A stretch of 64,000 bases of DNA from Jaapia argillacea MUCL 33604 (GCA_000697665.1 KL197731.1:446810-510809); one strand, 5' to 3'. Shown: positions 1 to 13,440, counted from the stretch's first letter. A program made the numbers and translations. The notes: generated by a model from the sequence alone, not told the origin.

Positions 1-260
1 GGTTTTACCATTTAGGATGGTCATGTGATCTGACAGCCACCCCCAACTACCCTTCCTACCCTAGCAGAATTTATTCTGATTTTTCCTGATTTTCCCCACA
101 TTTTTCCAGGTCCAATTGATGGCTTTACCAATGTGACCCGCCAAACAGCACCAAATCCTCTGCCTACCCTAGTGCAATTTATTCTGATTTTTCCTGATTT
201 TTAGTCATTTATTCCACTCTTTTATTCTGCTTTTTCAGCTATTTACCATTTTAGATAGCT
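1..260 (+). repeat. AT-rich interspersed repeat, first copy
   Basis: A low-complexity element with a T-rich core of the form TTTATTCTGATTTTTCCTGA appears twice in direct orientation (about 68-95 and 177-205). Each is preceded by a block mentioning a GTGAC/GTGATC motif, CAAACAGC-like sequence and CTACCCTAG. A diverged copy lies in the opposite orientation at about 25670-25960, so this is an interspersed family and not a local accident. No coding capacity is visible. It may be a small non-autonomous element, but the ends cannot be fixed from one and a half copies. Confidence 0.6.
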
Positions 261-1095
261 AGCTATATATGAACATCCCCTGAGTCAGGTCCACATGGTC
301 CACATGGTCCCAGTAGATCCCAGCAGGTCCTAGCTGGCCAAGCTATGCTGCTGCCTGTGGACCTGGGACTTATTGCAATAGATTTGCTGGGGTTTGTTGC
401 AATACACTCCTAGCCATTTGCTGGTATAATTGCAATTATATTACAACAGCGGCTGGGATAACTAGGGCTTACTTTTGTCGTACCAGTCAGGGTATATTGC
501 CCAATCTGAAGGCTCCTACTGCCCTAAAGTGTTCTGTTCCACCGACATCAGTAACCCTCAAACTTGAGGAAAGTGCAGTCCCAACCCGCAGCCTGCTATC
601 GTCACCCATTGAACGCCATCGGGGCTATAATTGTCCATTGCAAAATGAGGTGTATCAAAAGAGGCTCTGATAGCCGTGATGAGGTCAGTTTTGTGAGGGT
701 TGCCAAGCGACATATCTGTGTCATTTGCACTTTGCTGGTTCCCAGATTAATGGGTCACCAAGCACTCGTATGCATATGGAGAGACTATGTTAATAGCTCT
801 AGACCCACACTTGTACAAAAGTACAGCAGAGGTAGGGGAAACGAGTATGAATGAGGGTAAAGAGGAGAGTGGCGACATGTTGTTGGTTGGTGTGACTCGC
901 AAGACTCATGTGACACTTCGTCCCACAGTCGCGCGTAGAGTTGAGCATAAATATCCACATGTGAGTGTATATGGTAAGAATTAAGCATGAGTTGGGAGTG
1001 TGTCAATAAGGTATATACATAGATGTGTGCATAAAGGAGAAACAAAAGAAAAAGAAAAAGAATATGAAGAATTGATACATGGGGAGGTTCCTGTG
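261..1095. other. no gene seen; flank of the Ty3 fossil
   Basis: Only short chance frames occur. There is a small direct repeat of GGTCCACAT near 289-312 and a purine-rich stretch near 1033-1066. The stretch probably holds the downstream non-coding part of the neighbouring retroelement fossil, but I could not match it to a second terminal repeat. Confidence 0.4.
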
Positions 1096-4000
1096 TTATG
1101 GCCTTTCCAGGCCAACCAATGCTCTGTATTCATAGATCTGCCGAGGGGCATTGCAAAGGTCACAGGAGGATAGCCAGGAATTGTAAAGAGGAGAATACCC
1201 CTCCCATCGTATGAGGTACCAGATCTGACCAGACTTTCTATCAAACTTGTGACCAATGATTTTCTCCACTTGGTATTCTTCCAATGCTGGTTTATGAGTG
1301 CAGGTTTCTGGAAGTTTATCCCTGTCCCCAAATGTTTCTGGGGAGGAACGGTACTGCTGTAGGTGTTCAATGTTGAACATGTTGGATCCAGGGTATTTAT
1401 TGCTCAAGTCCAGTTGATACACTTTTGAATTAATGTGTTCCTGAATTGGGAAGGGACCAATAGCACGTTGAATCAGTTTCTGGTGCTCCCCTTTGGATTC
1501 AATCCATTCAAGGGAGTGCAGGTTAATCATTACCAAATCTCCTGGATGAAATTCCAATTCCTGTCTGCCTTTGTTGTTGGCTGCGGCCTGTTTGTCCTGC
1601 GCTCTTGCCATGGCCCGCCAAGCACTTTCTTGGTGCATGAAGACCTCATGGAGCCAGGAATCAGCACCCTTATTATCTGAGAATTGTTCCTTGGGGTGTG
1701 AACGTGATTTCGATGTCTGCTGGCTGGGGCGTAGGAAGTTGAGTGGTCCTTTGGGCAGAAATCCATTCAAGAGAAAATATGGAATTTCGCCTGTCGTAGC
1801 TGATGGTGTCAAGTTGTGAGCATGTTCCAAGAGGTGTAACCATTGGGCCCATGATGCTTTATCTTCTGCTACATAGGCCCGTAGCATGATTTTGAGGGTC
1901 TTGTTTGCAATCTCAGTTTGTCCGTCATATTGTGGGTGATGGGAAGATGATAAGGACATGCGCAACTTCAACACTTGTGCCACAGCTGACCAAAAGTTGG
2001 ACGTCCATCAGGGATCTCTATCTGTAATGATATAGTCTGGTAGGCCATATCAGCACGCAACATGCTTCACAAATAGTGAAGCAAAGCGTTCCGCTGTGAG
2101 TCCTGTAGTCATTGGTACGAATTGGGTGTGTTTGGTTAACCTATCCACTACTACCCATATCGCATTGAACCCGTCTGACCAAGGTAGACTGGTGATGAGG
2201 TCCATAGATACGGATTCATACGGATGTGAAGGTATAGTTGTAGGGATCAGATGTCCGTATTTGGAGAAGTTTGGTGGTTTAATCTTTTGGCACATGTCAC
2301 ATGTGCAACAGTACTCTCCACATCCTTCTTCATGCTCAGCCAGAAAAACTTCCCACTAAGCACTAGCCAGAGTTTTTCTGGGCCAGCATGGGCAGTCTCA
2401 TAGGCCAATTTGTGGGCTTGCCAGAGAAGCCTATTCCACATTGAACGAGGGACACATAAACAAGGTATGAAATCAGCGTCACAGAAGAAAAGCAGGCCTT
2501 TCTCATCACGGTGATACCATTGTCCTGGATACTATGATGTGGGGTCTGTAGTCTGGTCCACCAATTTGTTACAAAATGCCGGATCAGCTTGATATCCTTG
2601 AATAAATTCTGCTATGGTATCTGGGCTAGCAGTGACATGTAGCAGGGGGGGAGGGTGGTTTGATTCCCAATCCGACTGTATCTCATATGGGTCCTGTGTT
2701 CTCAAGGCTGAGTCCAGTTGTTCAGGTGCCTGGATCACCTCGACAGGAGTTATGACTGGAGGGATCCATTCTGGCGGGACTACTATTGCTGGGGGCAGAG
2801 GAGCTGTATCTTTGACTTGCACCGGTCTAGAGTGTTGATCTAACTCTAGTGGGTCTGAGTCTCCCTTGCTCCATGTCAACACTGCTGTCAAACTGCGTTC
2901 CAAGATGTTGCATAGACTCTTTGCTATAAATGATACATGTTGGGCTGGTTGCTTGTCCAGCTCTCGTTCCTGCAATTCAGCAGTCACCACATCCGTTACC
3001 AGTGGCAATGAGTTGTCCCATAAGGGGGAGAGGTGGGTGGGTGGGCTACAGGGTACTCAAGAGAGAGGATCAACATTTGAATGAACTCGCCCTGCCCGAT
3101 GGATGATTTCCGAGTCTGGTAAGTATGCAGAGAATACCACCCCCCAGGCTGCTAGTCTGTGATTCGCGTTCTCATAGGTGTGCGCCCATTGCAAGGCAGC
3201 ATGGTCCGTAATCAAGATTTCTTTTCTCCCTCCATAAAAGGCTGGAATTTGACCAGGCCCTCTTTTGCTGCTAAAGCTTCTCTTTCCGTGGTGAAGTAAC
3301 GCTTCTCGGTGTCCTTCAAGGATCGAGACCAATATGCAAGAACCCTTTCTACGTGGACAACGGTATCCTCAAAAGAATCTGCCCAGTTCCCTGGATTTGG
3401 TACATCTTTGATTTTCTGTGAAATTGAGGGTACCAGAGAGGGTATGGGTTCTCCAGTGTCATAGGCTTTTCTAAGACAATCGAAGATTCTTGTGCCTCTA
3501 AGGTCTGCAACCTTGATCAGCTGAACTTGCTGCAGTGCACATCCAAGAGCTTCATCTGATGCGTCCATGTACAATCGATACAGCATGTTCTGAGCAGGGT
3601 GTCCCAGCACCGGGGCACGTTGCAGAGCTAGTTTAGCTTCTTGGAAGGCATGTTCTTGGTCTGCCCCCCAGTCCCATCTTGCTCCTTTGCGCAGCAGTTG
3701 AAAAAGAGGTGCTGCTATACTCACATAGTAGGGGATGAATGAAGAGAAGTAGACCATCATGCTGAGGAACGTCTGTAGCTCTGACACCTTGGAGGGTCGT
3801 TTGAGTTCAAGTATTGCCTTGACTTTTTCCTGATGAGTCAACAGGCCTAGATGTGACACCTTGTGTCCCAGAAGCAGAATGGAAGAGTAGAACAAGTGGC
3901 ATTTGTTAGGCGAAAGAGTCAGTCCTGATGATTCGACGGCCTGCAGAACCTTATCCAAATGATCAATGTGCTCCTCATAGGACTTCAAATAGACGACTAT

Positions 4001-4534
4001 ATCATCTATGTAGACTAGGCAGAATAGCCATAGGTACGGAGCAAGGACTGATTGCATGATTCTCTGAAAGATAGACGGGCCATTTTTCAGGCTGAAAGGC
4101 ATTTGCAAGAAGTGGAATAGCCCCCTATGTGTTCGGAAGGCTGTCTTCTCCACGTCTCCCAGGTCTATCTCTATCTGGGTGAAACCCAATAGGGCATCCA
4201 ATGAGGATAAGACCTGTGCTCCTGAGAGGGACGCTAAAATCTCTGTTTGTCAGGGAATAGGAAACTCATCCGCGATGGTTGAAGCGTTAAGTTTTCGATA
4301 ATCCACACAAAAACATGGCTTTCTGTTCCTGTATGCAATGACTACTGGGGTGCTCCACAGGCTTTGCGAGGGGGCTATTACACCTTGCTTGAACCATTTG
4401 TCTAACTGTTCCTCGATGACTAGACGTTTCGCGGGGGAGGTTCTGTACATAGGGACAGCGATAGGGTTTAGCCCATCCTGCGTGTGTATGTGGATTCTAG
4501 CTGGGTAGTGACTGAGGTGTCCCTGTAGCAACAA
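1096..4534 (-). mobile_element. Ty3/gypsy chromovirus fossil, pol region
   Basis: This is an old, broken LTR retrotransposon of the Ty3/gypsy group (Metaviridae-type, chromovirus branch) lying on the minus strand. Parts seen in order of transcription are reverse transcriptase (about 4.5-3.5 kb, with the YIDD active-site box near 4.0 kb), RNase H (about 3.4-3.06 kb), the integrase zinc-binding and core regions (about 2.45-1.9 kb), the integrase C-terminal part, and a chromodomain just before the end (about 1.3-1.1 kb), which is the mark of chromoviruses. Gag and protease were not recognised, and terminal repeats could not be paired. About half a dozen breaks are present, so it looks inactive and old. 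Coordinates cover the recognisable coding part only. Confidence 0.93.
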
Positions 4535-5860
4535 TTAAATGTTAGTGACAACTAGTACCAGCTACGTTACAATTCAGACACTAGCTACTGTACAATAATT
4601 GTCATGGGCATTGTAATTCAGCCACATTATAATGTGGTGCCACTTCAGCCCAGGTCCCAAAACAGCGCACTACAGAAAATGGACCAGCGGAAAAAAACAT
4701 ATGAAAATGGAAAAAACATACAGAAAACATATAGAAACGGAAAAAACATACACCACACTCAAAAAGGGGAATTGATATGCTGCACTGATTCAAAACAATA
4801 TGCTGCAGTGAAAGGGGGCAGGGTGTAGTGGGGATTCAAATAGCAGAGTCCAATAGGCAGGGAACTACGAGGAACACTTCAGCAGCCATGATGGAACGGA
4901 ATGAGGGATTTACATACCATTCTCGATGATGAAGACATGGAGAAATCTATGGAGAAATAATCAGTGTAAGCACTTGAGGGGGGGAAGGATCCATCTATGA
5001 CCACCGACGCCACTCCGGTGATGCCTATGAAGACTTCTCACAGGTATTGTTGGGGAGTGGACAGATTGACAGGATTAAAGGGTGTTCGACTTACACAAGT
5101 TAAAGGGAGAGATTTAGGGATTCAGCTATTAAACAAGTGGATGGTAGGGGTGTAGTAGAAGAGATGAGTAAAGACAGGAATACTGAATAGATGAGCAGAT
5201 TGGAAGTAAGGATGGAGGGACTTGAATGTTGATGCTGAGTTTGGCACGAGTGGCTGAAGCTGAAGACCTGAGGTTCGGTACTTGAGCCTGCAGTGCCTCG
5301 GGAAAGGTCAACTAGATACCAACCTTCAGACACTAGCATAGCACTCAATATCTACGAGATAGCCTACATCTGACCATGGGTGCATTCAATGAGATAATAG
5401 GGTGTCTGAAACTTATGGGTTGACCTAGTGAACTCCCTGCCAAAGTACTCATTTCGAGTGCTTAGTGCACACCCTGCACCAGCTGACATCCATCTAAATC
5501 TTTGTTGTTTGGAACAGGATTGACATGATATATCCCAGATCAGTGAATGCAGAGTGTTCACGGTTATTTCTCAACATTCCTTAGATTTGCAAACACTTTC
5601 ATGTGGAATTTCAATGATATTCATCAGATGAAAGTGATGGAATACTGATAACAAAGCAGCAGATGACAAGAGAGGAAGTTTTACATGAGAGTGAAGGTTC
5701 CATTTAGGAATTCCTCACTCGAACTCAACGCTCACAAAGCCCTCGTCGATATCCGTCAATTGCAGCACCCTCTGACTGATAAACCTCCCATTCTCTCCCC
5801 TAGATCATCGCCCCCTGCAGCTCAACATCTGCCCTATGCTCAACATATCACCATCAGGTA
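4535..5860. other. no convincing gene
   Basis: The stretch between the Ty3 fossil and the next gene holds only short frames. It contains an A-rich segment with repeated GGAAAAAACATA-like words at about 4676-4755 and a CTAGCTAC/ACTAGTACC motif around 4545-4590 that looks like another interspersed repeat. A weak frame on the + strand at 5685-5870 reads as a plausible peptide, but nothing supports it. Confidence 0.4.
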
Positions 5861-7180
5861 TTGTTATTGAAGAAGATCATGGGCGACTTACCTTGTCTGG
5901 AACACACCAGTAATGTTGTCCCTGATAAAGACACAATACCATCGATGAGGGGTTTCAAGTGGATGGGTGGCGGGGTGTGGGATTGGCTTCCAGGCGTTGA
6001 CACCACCTCTACCTCAAACAATATCATACTCATCCTCCACCTCTTGCCTTGTCTGAAACCGCTTGTGGACAGCCATCCCCACCTTGTGGACCCAAGCTTG
6101 GACCTCCAGCCTATACTTCGTGTCAGCAGTGATGTCTGATGTTGAGAAAGTACAACTCACCAGTTGACACATATGCCAACCTGAGTCCCCCTGTAGACGA
6201 CGTACCATTTGGCAGACTGAGCATCTACCTCCGGGAACACAATAAGCCTGGGCCATCAGGAGGGCGACGATTCAATTGGGAGGTTGTTTGTGGGTGCCAA
6301 GGTTGCAGTACCTCCAATGGCAACGGTGTTCTGAACGGTTTCAAGCACCTCCCACTGTGTCGCAAACCCATTTTGGATGGATCTGGGTACCCCTTGTGTG
6401 TTCATAGTGGTGATACCCCTTATTTTCAGCTATCAGAAACCCAAATAAACCTCAGCACAATAACTACTCACCAAGATGGGGTCACCTGAACCTGTTTGCC
6501 TCGGAATATCCCATATGAACCTGCAGGCCTTTGAGGGCTCGTTTGGAGAGACTGATACACTGGATGTGGATGCCCTTCTACCACATATTGCACCTTATTC
6601 CTACATGAACGAAGTTAATTCAAACAACTGTCAACCTGAGGTAGCAAGCTGCTTACCACTGGGTTGTTGTGCCTGTTTCATACCCACTGCTAACCATGTA
6701 TGTCTTTCCATTGGATCCTGGGTGTCCTCCAGGCTGATCAAAGGCTGGAATATAGGTGGGGGGGTTGATATGGTTGGCCTGTGGGGCCCGAGGCAGAGGC
6801 AAGCTCCTCTCGTTTGTTGGTGGAGGTATTTGACGTCTGATCTCAGGTGGTCAGGCAGAGTGACTGGCAGGGAGAGGAGCGATAGTTACATGAGAAGTTG
6901 GGATGGAGATGAATGATATGTTCACAGGATCTTGGGGTGCAATGTTTTTCAGACGGAATTTGCCTGGAGCTCTTCTAGAGGGAGCGGGAGTTGGATGGGA
7001 TGCTGGTGGGGTAGGGAGAGGGTTGAGAGTCATCAATGGCTGTATTGGATGAGGGAGGGAAGATGTAGGGCGAGGTGGACTCGGAGTCAGTCTGCCATGG
7101 CCAGCTGCAACGTCCTCAAGGCTCAGCGTCCCCATCGCCAAGAGAGCTTTGATCTCTTCAAGATCAGAATTCATTGTCAT
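5861..7180 (-). pseudogene. protein with ribonuclease H1 N-terminal-like domain
   Basis: A spliced minus-strand gene. The first exon (7180-6657, starting at an ATG that gives MTMNSDLEEIKALL) encodes a proline-rich region. The next two exons (6600-6472 and 6429-6161) join with good GTAAGC, GTGAGT and AG sites. The third ends in KWYVVYRGTQVGICVNW, the first half of the small domain found at the N terminus of eukaryotic RNase H1, which in that enzyme binds RNA/DNA hybrids. A further exon near 6130-6035 supplies VGMAVHKRFQTRQEVEDEY, the second half. No catalytic RNase H domain is seen, as is common for such fungal proteins. Two in-frame TGA codons (6853-6851 and 6258-6256) interrupt it. It is divergent to the + strand gene starting at 7427, so a shared promoter region is likely. 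The start and the last exon are uncertain. Confidence 0.55.
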
Positions 7181-7426
7181 TGGAGATGGTATGGGCAGGT
7201 GTATTGCAGCTGTAGAGGTGAAGGCTATCGAGGTGGCGTCTTCAATTGCCATTCCACAGTCTCTCGGTCTCAGCAGGCAGATGGTCTCCCGACAATGGAC
7301 GGTCTTTCCATTCTTCACTTTGGCGTCGGCAGCGGCACTATAAATTTCTGTGTGGTTCGATTTTTGGCTTTGCACCCTCCTCATACCTGGTGGACATTGC
7401 CAATGTCTTGTCCTCTTGCATCTGCT
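7181..7426. promoter_or_regulatory. divergent intergenic region
   Basis: About 246 bases separate the inferred starts of the minus-strand RNase-H1-N-like gene and the plus-strand gene at 7427. The arrangement implies a bidirectional promoter. No TATA box or operator-like repeat stands out, so the call rests on gene orientation alone. Confidence 0.3.
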
Positions 7427-10400
7427 ATGCCCACTGCAACCAAGGCTTCCTCCCCCTTTGGCACCAAGGGTGCTGAACCAACTTCAAGACGCAGATGTGG
7501 CGTGCCATCCAAAGTTGTTGGCTCCAAGCATGAGTTCTTGATGAAACAGAATTCAGAGTGGCTGCTGGTTCACGATGGAAAGACAACTCAGAAAATGGAG
7601 GGCTTTCTTGACACCACTACGAAGCTCTGGTTTCATAAGTATGGGGATTTGCCTTTTGAGAAGGACCTCGACATCGACAAGCCCAACCCCAACCTCTCTG
7701 TTCTCGATACGCCTCAACAGCTCACCCCCGAGTAGTCCAAGGTCTTCAAGAACCATCGGAAGGTAAGTGGCCCTTCTGTAACCTGTTCTCAATTCACTGA
7801 TGCATCACTCCCAGAGAATTAGCCAGTGGTTCCACAACGTTAACAACCAACTTCTGAAAGGCAACAACAACAACACGATCATGGACCTCATCAACCGTGC
7901 ACTGTGTTCCAACAACACCGAGGCCCCTCGCAAGCGACAAGCCGCTCCGATATTCTTGCAGGAGTATCGCACCCAAGTCTACGCCGCATTCGAGGTTCAA
8001 TGGGAGGAAGAGTTGTTGAATGCCAAAGCTCTTTCCAAGAAGCCTCTGAAGAAGGTCTCCATCCTCATGAAGGTGGTGCGGGGGTTGTTGAATGAGCAGA
8101 CTGCCAAGTTTCGTGCAGAGGTGGACCAGATGGTCCTTGACGACTATCATCTGCATATCGAGAGCTGGGAGGCTCGCGGGAAGGGCAGCTATGCTCGTCA
8201 GGGTGAAACACCTCAGGACTTTGACTGGTGTGTATTGGTCCTTTATTCTTTGAATCACCTCTCATGTCGTCATAGGGCTCTTTTTCGGAGTGGTGATTAC
8301 ATGCAGCCCATGATTAGTTGCACTGGAACCAACACAGGTATGAACGTCGTTCTGATGTATGTTGGTCCTATTGGTCGGTGTCATGGTAACATGGAAGTTC
8401 GAATGTACATACCTACCATCCTTGTTTGATAATGCACACTCTCTAATGCGCATTTTATTCAGTTTATACCATGGCCAAACCAAAGGTTTAGCTGGCCAAA
8501 CGTGGCAACAGTTTGACCCAATCGGTTTCAATGCGGCTATTGCGTCAGCTGCGAGGTGGGGCCGAGCATCTTTTTGTGAGCCTTTTCCTTACTGTATTTG
8601 TGTTTATATGTTAATCTCTTTTTGATGCCCCTCTAGCTGATGAAGAATGTCTTGCCCGTGCACTCCCTGTTGAACCAGACACTCCTGATGGGCGAACATA
8701 GACAGACAACCTTTCACCAGCAGGTGGTAGCACTGGCGCCCTGACAACAGATGACTCACCGTCCACTCCGCCCAGTCCAACACCACCATTGTCGATGACA
8801 ACCACTCCTCCACAAGCTTCTAGTCCACCATTACCATCAACTGCCTCAGCAACTCCACCCCCAGCCATGCAACAGCCTCCTTCTCTGCTGTTCACTGTCA
8901 CAGGTACCTCCACTGTCGTGCCCGCTAGACCAACTATTTTGGATCTGGACTTCAGTGCCCACTATGACAAGGAGCTTGATCGTCTTTTTGACGACGAAAA
9001 CGAGAGTTTGGTGGACATGGACTTTAAGGATGTAGATCTCCGAATGCTGAACACCTCGACTACCCCTACCCTTGAATCCACTTCATCTGGGACTGCATTG
9101 TCGACTCCTCCCTCGTTGTTGACTCCCTCATTGTCGACTCCCTTGTTGTCGACTCCCTTGTTGTCGACTCCCTTGTTGTCGACTACCCCTTTGCTGTCGA
9201 CCTTGCCCGTGTCGTCGAAGGTGCCTAGTGACCTTGCAGCAGCTGAAGCAGACCTCAGTGCAATGATGGCAGATGTTGGGTGGAATGATTTGCAAGGACT
9301 GTCAGGATCAGGTGCTGAGGTAGACGAGTTTAGCACTCCAACTGGGGCATTGAGTGATGGGCAAGATACAGGTGGCTTGGCGTTGGGACAGGTGCTGCTA
9401 CCACCGCTCTCAACTGACCCACCTGTTGGTGTGTTGACTATTGGAACCTCCCTTGGCCTGAAGACTCCTGCTCGACAACTTCCACTCACCGATGCTCGAA
9501 ACTGCCCACTTTTCCTCAGCCTGGGATTGGGTTTGAGTCCTGGTTCACGATCGTCTCCTGCTCAATCTCATTGGCCATTCTTCAAGTTGTCACAGTTCAA
9601 GAGTGTTTTGGAACAACCTCTGACAGTCGAATCATCAACAACAGAACCTGGAACATCTCACTCCTCCTCTCCCTCCCCAACCCTACCCGTTGGTGGGAAC
9701 AACAGCTCTGGCACATCAAGTCCTGAATCAACGTCATCAGCACTGGATCCCGATGTTCTCAACGCCGGTCCTGGAGGTGTTCAGAACGTTGACACTGCTA
9801 CCATCAACCTTTCTGATGTGCCCAAGTGGCTGCAGGAGGGATATGGCTTCATGATGGGTTTGGGGCTTGGCAAGCAGTGGGAGTCCTGCGTTTGGCTTTT
9901 GGTGGAGTTTGAACGACAGTCTGGTTTCTCTGTGCCTTCATTTCCCTCATATGTCTTTGTCTCAGGCTGACCACAGCTTGAACAGAATGATAAAGGTGTT
10001 TCTCTGAAGCCCACAGGTGTTCCTATCGCTGTCCAACAATGGAAGAAGAACTATCGTGTTTGGAGCCTTGACAAGCCACCGTTTTCCAACATCACACAAA
10101 AGTCCTTCGACGACCATCTCGCGGCATGGAGCAAGTGGTGGTGGATGCTGCAACCACCTGAATGTAGCTCACCAACAGGCAGCCTTCTCTGTCGTCCAGG
10201 ACTTGACTGGTCATCGCTGAGGAAGTCGGGGGGGAATGGTTTTGTTTCGGTCATGGTATCGATCTCTTGTTGGGGGTGTGCGAGTTGGTGAGCTGGTCTG
10301 AAGGTCGATGAGGGTGATCTTATGAGTGTGATTGATGATGTCAAGTGGGTTTTGAGGTCAATGATCAAGTCCGTTCCGAGGTGAGTAACTTATCATAAGG

Positions 10401-10598
10401 GGTGATCATCAACGACTAACAATGAGTTATAGCAATGTTTCATTGAATGGTCCAGCTGCTCCTGTGGCATCTACCAGTGGTTGTAAATGTCGAGCTCAGG
10501 CAGAGGGTCCAGCAAAGGCTGTGGGTCCTAAGAAAAAACGGTAAGTTGGGTTATTTCTCTGATCTAACGCCCTGACTGACAGTTTATTCAGGGTATGA
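7427..10598 (+). pseudogene. large unknown protein, HMG-like/Agaricomycete-specific family
   Basis: Eight exons can be followed: 7427-7762, 7815-8227, 8276-8404, 8463-8555, 8637-9931, 9977-10380, 10433-10540 and 10592-10598, joined by GT-AG introns that keep frame. The N-terminal third is basic and helical (around IFLQEYRTQVYAAFEVQW), resembling the diverged HMG-like proteins carried by KDZ elements. A middle segment has VVLMYVGPIG, then LAGQTWQQFDPIGF. A long Ser/Thr/Pro-rich linker follows, then a Trp-rich C-terminal region (VPKWLQEGYGF and AAWSKWWWMLQPP) and a lysine-rich tail ending KKKRV. Function is unknown; nuclear DNA binding is an inference from the basic ends. In-frame stops interrupt it: TAG 7733-7735, TAG 8699-8701 and TGA 10289-10291. 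It is probably a decayed copy of an element-borne gene. Its family is widespread in mushrooms as far as I recall, but I could not search. Confidence 0.6.
9114..9205 (+). repeat. 15-base coding minisatellite
   Basis: Within the Ser/Thr-rich linker of the surrounding gene, a 15-base unit around TTGTCGACTCCC is repeated about five to six times, giving a peptide repeat of STPLL. The unit is a multiple of three, so copy number can change without breaking the frame. Confidence 0.85.
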
Positions 10599-10993
10599 TC
10601 ATCAGCGTAGGACGTGTTGCACAATTTCCAGTATGCCAGGCCTGCCCATACATATATGCTCATTGTTCAAGTCATTCAAGTCACTTTGCCACCTCCTCAT
10701 TATGTGTCACCGTCCCTTCGTATCTTCCATCCATCTTGGCGCTCTTCTCTTGTCTTCCCTCTTTGTCGGTTGTTGTTTGTCTCGGTCATTTGTCTTTGTT
10801 TCGACTTATGTGTGATCACATTGGTCACTGTTGTCGTTGGTTCTCAGTTGCTCATTGATTTTTTTTCACCTCATCCTGTCTGTTACTGCTCTCTTTGTAT
10901 GCTTGCTGTTCTTGGAACACTTCCCCTTACCACTCAGACTTCTCCTTATATCTGCCCTCCTCTAATGTGTCAGTGTAGTTAGCTAGAGTCTTC
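10599..10993. other. pyrimidine-rich 3' flank, no gene
   Basis: Pyrimidine-rich sequence follows the stop codon at 10596-10598. Overlapping frames read here, but all are low-complexity Cys/Ser/Leu strings with no support. It probably holds the 3' untranslated region of the upstream gene and then the broken edge of the Helitron remnant. Confidence 0.4.
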
Positions 10994-13440
10994 TCATGCC
11001 GTAGTCAATCCATGTTGTAGTTGATCCTTGTCATTATCACTCATCAATTTATCTCTAACTTCCTGGAGAGTAAGTGAATCTGCAATCCATAATAGTAGGT
11101 GTAGATGTAGAGTAAGTCGACCTTGTTGCTCAATTGTACCATAGTAAGATCCTGTTTTACCATAGACTCCTAAATGATCAGAGTTAACACCAAGTATATG
11201 TTGAAGAAAAAGATTTACAGCAAAATGAAAAAATCGTGCTCCTACAACTGGGTTCTGTATAAGTAACTTTCGACACTCATCTTTCATTGGTACAGAAATG
11301 GGTATTTTTTGTTTTGTCATAGCATAGTACAATGATATGGGATGGGATATATCTCCTGGTGTGAATGTTATAAACCAATTAGGTGCACCTCTATATGCAA
11401 TGAGACACCATATTTCATTACGACTAATTTTTTACTAGTATTTGAACCAGCAATGCAGTGGGCTATGATGTCCACATCGTGAATTACAGAAAAGCACAAT
11501 TTCTCTGCATCAGTTTGAGGAGTGACCTTTTCACCATTTTTCAATCTAGTTGCTAGATTCTGTAAAACATCTGGATCAAGGTTTGCAAGACGTTCCACTG
11601 TCTTTGTAAAAGTGTGTTTGCTTGCAGTCAGAAATCCAGCATTTGTACATTGTTTGATTTGCTCATGATGTAAGGCGAGCAATGGATATTGTGGTTCAAG
11701 TTGAAATTGTTTGTCATGATACATCAAGAGATGTTGTTTTTGTTTGAGTTCTGAAAGGTTTTTCAGTACATGTGGATTGCATAGACCTCCTAGACCATAT
11801 GGGAATAGCCATGGAAACATTTGAGGATATAATTGTGGATTGTTGTATATTGATTGCATCTCATTGTCTCTGGCTATTGCTAATACACTTCCATTGTTCT
11901 GTAGATGTTGTAGACCAGTTGCCTTTAGTGCATTAACTGACATGCCAGCATATTCTTCTCCAGACACACTATGAACTGCAAATGAACAATCACCTTGATC
12001 AAAACCTTCTTCTTCTTCAAGGTCATGTGTTGAAGTTGACTCAGAATCAACATTATTTTCTAGTGTTTTATACTGAATAGGAACTGGTAGTTGATCATCA
12101 CTGTACTGTCTCATATTTTCATGAGATATTTGTAAGTCAGCATAATCTGTGTGGTTTAATTTGAGCCATTCCAGTGCATTAATTACTTTATTCCTTATCA
12201 CAAGCAATGGAATTCTTCTTAAGTCATCCTCAGTTGGCTTGTGAGGTCCAGTAAATATAATGGCCAAAATTTCCTCTATGTCTTTCTTTGGTGGAGGAAG
12301 ATGCTTGTAAATCTTAGCTGAAGGATTGGCAAAAATTATAGCATTAGCTTTCATTTTATACCCTCCACAACCCATAGATACCCTTGTTATACAGTGATTT
12401 GTGGATGCTCTTGATATGAGAAGTTTTTCTGCCCAGGACAGATTTTTTAGTTCATTGGGAATATCACCAATCCACAGTCCATTTGCCAGAGACAGTTTTG
12501 GTAGTTTTCCCAACTTTAGATCATTTTCACAGTCATTACAAACTTCATTGCATTGTGATGCAAAAATGGGTCCATTAAGTTTCTCAATAGGATCTGTGTC
12601 AGATTTCCTTTCTTTTCTCGTGATACCTTCACCATCACGTACAAGTATATTCCAGTCAATATTCAGTGATGCATCCAATTTTAGTTGAGTGGTAATGGTC
12701 AACTTGCTACAAACTTTACATCCTCGTTCTTCATATTTATCTGGTCATAAATTCTCACAGAATTGCATTGCAATCTGTCTTAGTTGTTTGTCTTCAAGTG
12801 GTGTTGGTGGAAAATTGCATCCATTGTTCATAACATCTGATGAAATTACAGGCATACTTTTTGGGTATGAAGATGAAGTAGTTTGTCTTGTAGATTTAGT
12901 TCCCAGTGAAGTGGCTTTATCAGCGACCTTGTGAGTCTGTACAGTTTCTTTAGAGGCATTAGTTGGCACTTTATCAGTGACTTTGTGAGTCTGTATATTT
13001 TCTTTGGTGACATTGTTTGGTACTTTCTTTGATAATCTACATCTTACCCTCTTCTGCTTTTTGAATGGTTCAAAGACAGACACATATGATGTACATCTTT
13101 GACACCAGTGAAAGTCAAAAACTCTTTGATTAATATTATTTGGGCCTTGTGGTGTATAAGTCAAGTTCTCATGGACATCTGCAATTTTGAGAAGTTCTGC
13201 CTTAGGTAAGAATTGAAGTAATGCATTTACTTGTAGTTGACAAAACAACACTCTCATATTCAGAGGGTATTTTTTGATGGCAGTTTCAAAAGGAAGGTAG
13301 TTAAGAAAGCAAAAACTTTCATGCTCAAAATCATGAATAAAGTAACGATTTCCAAGGTGTATATTGTGTTGACTACCAGTGTACCGATGCAAAGCATCTT
13401 TAGTAACCTTTATGGTTTGACGACCATTGACTGATCTATT
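10994..13440 (-). pseudogene. Helitron Rep-helicase remnant (N-terminal half)
   Basis: A rolling-circle transposon protein, readable from about 13440 down to 10994. It starts with a Cys-containing segment (FDFHWCQRCTSYV), continues through a cysteine pair (CKVCSKL) and a region typical of fungal Helitron-like N-terminal proteins (WIGDIPNEL, then QMFPWLFPYGLGG). It ends in the Rep replication-initiator motif LTLHLHLLLWI, whose two histidines bind metal in the HUH nuclease. The expected family context WFITFTPGDISHP is present just before. One in-frame TGA lies between the 12745-13392 and 11368-12702 frames, and a single frameshift lies near 11400. The catalytic tyrosines and the whole helicase domain are missing beyond 10994, so the element is a truncated, inactive copy. 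Base composition is clearly more AT-rich than the 5-10 kb region. Confidence 0.85.

Noticed and set aside
564-1095. A terminal repeat for the Ty3 fossil next to its chromodomain end
   Set aside because: No matching second copy could be found on the other side, so the boundaries are left open.
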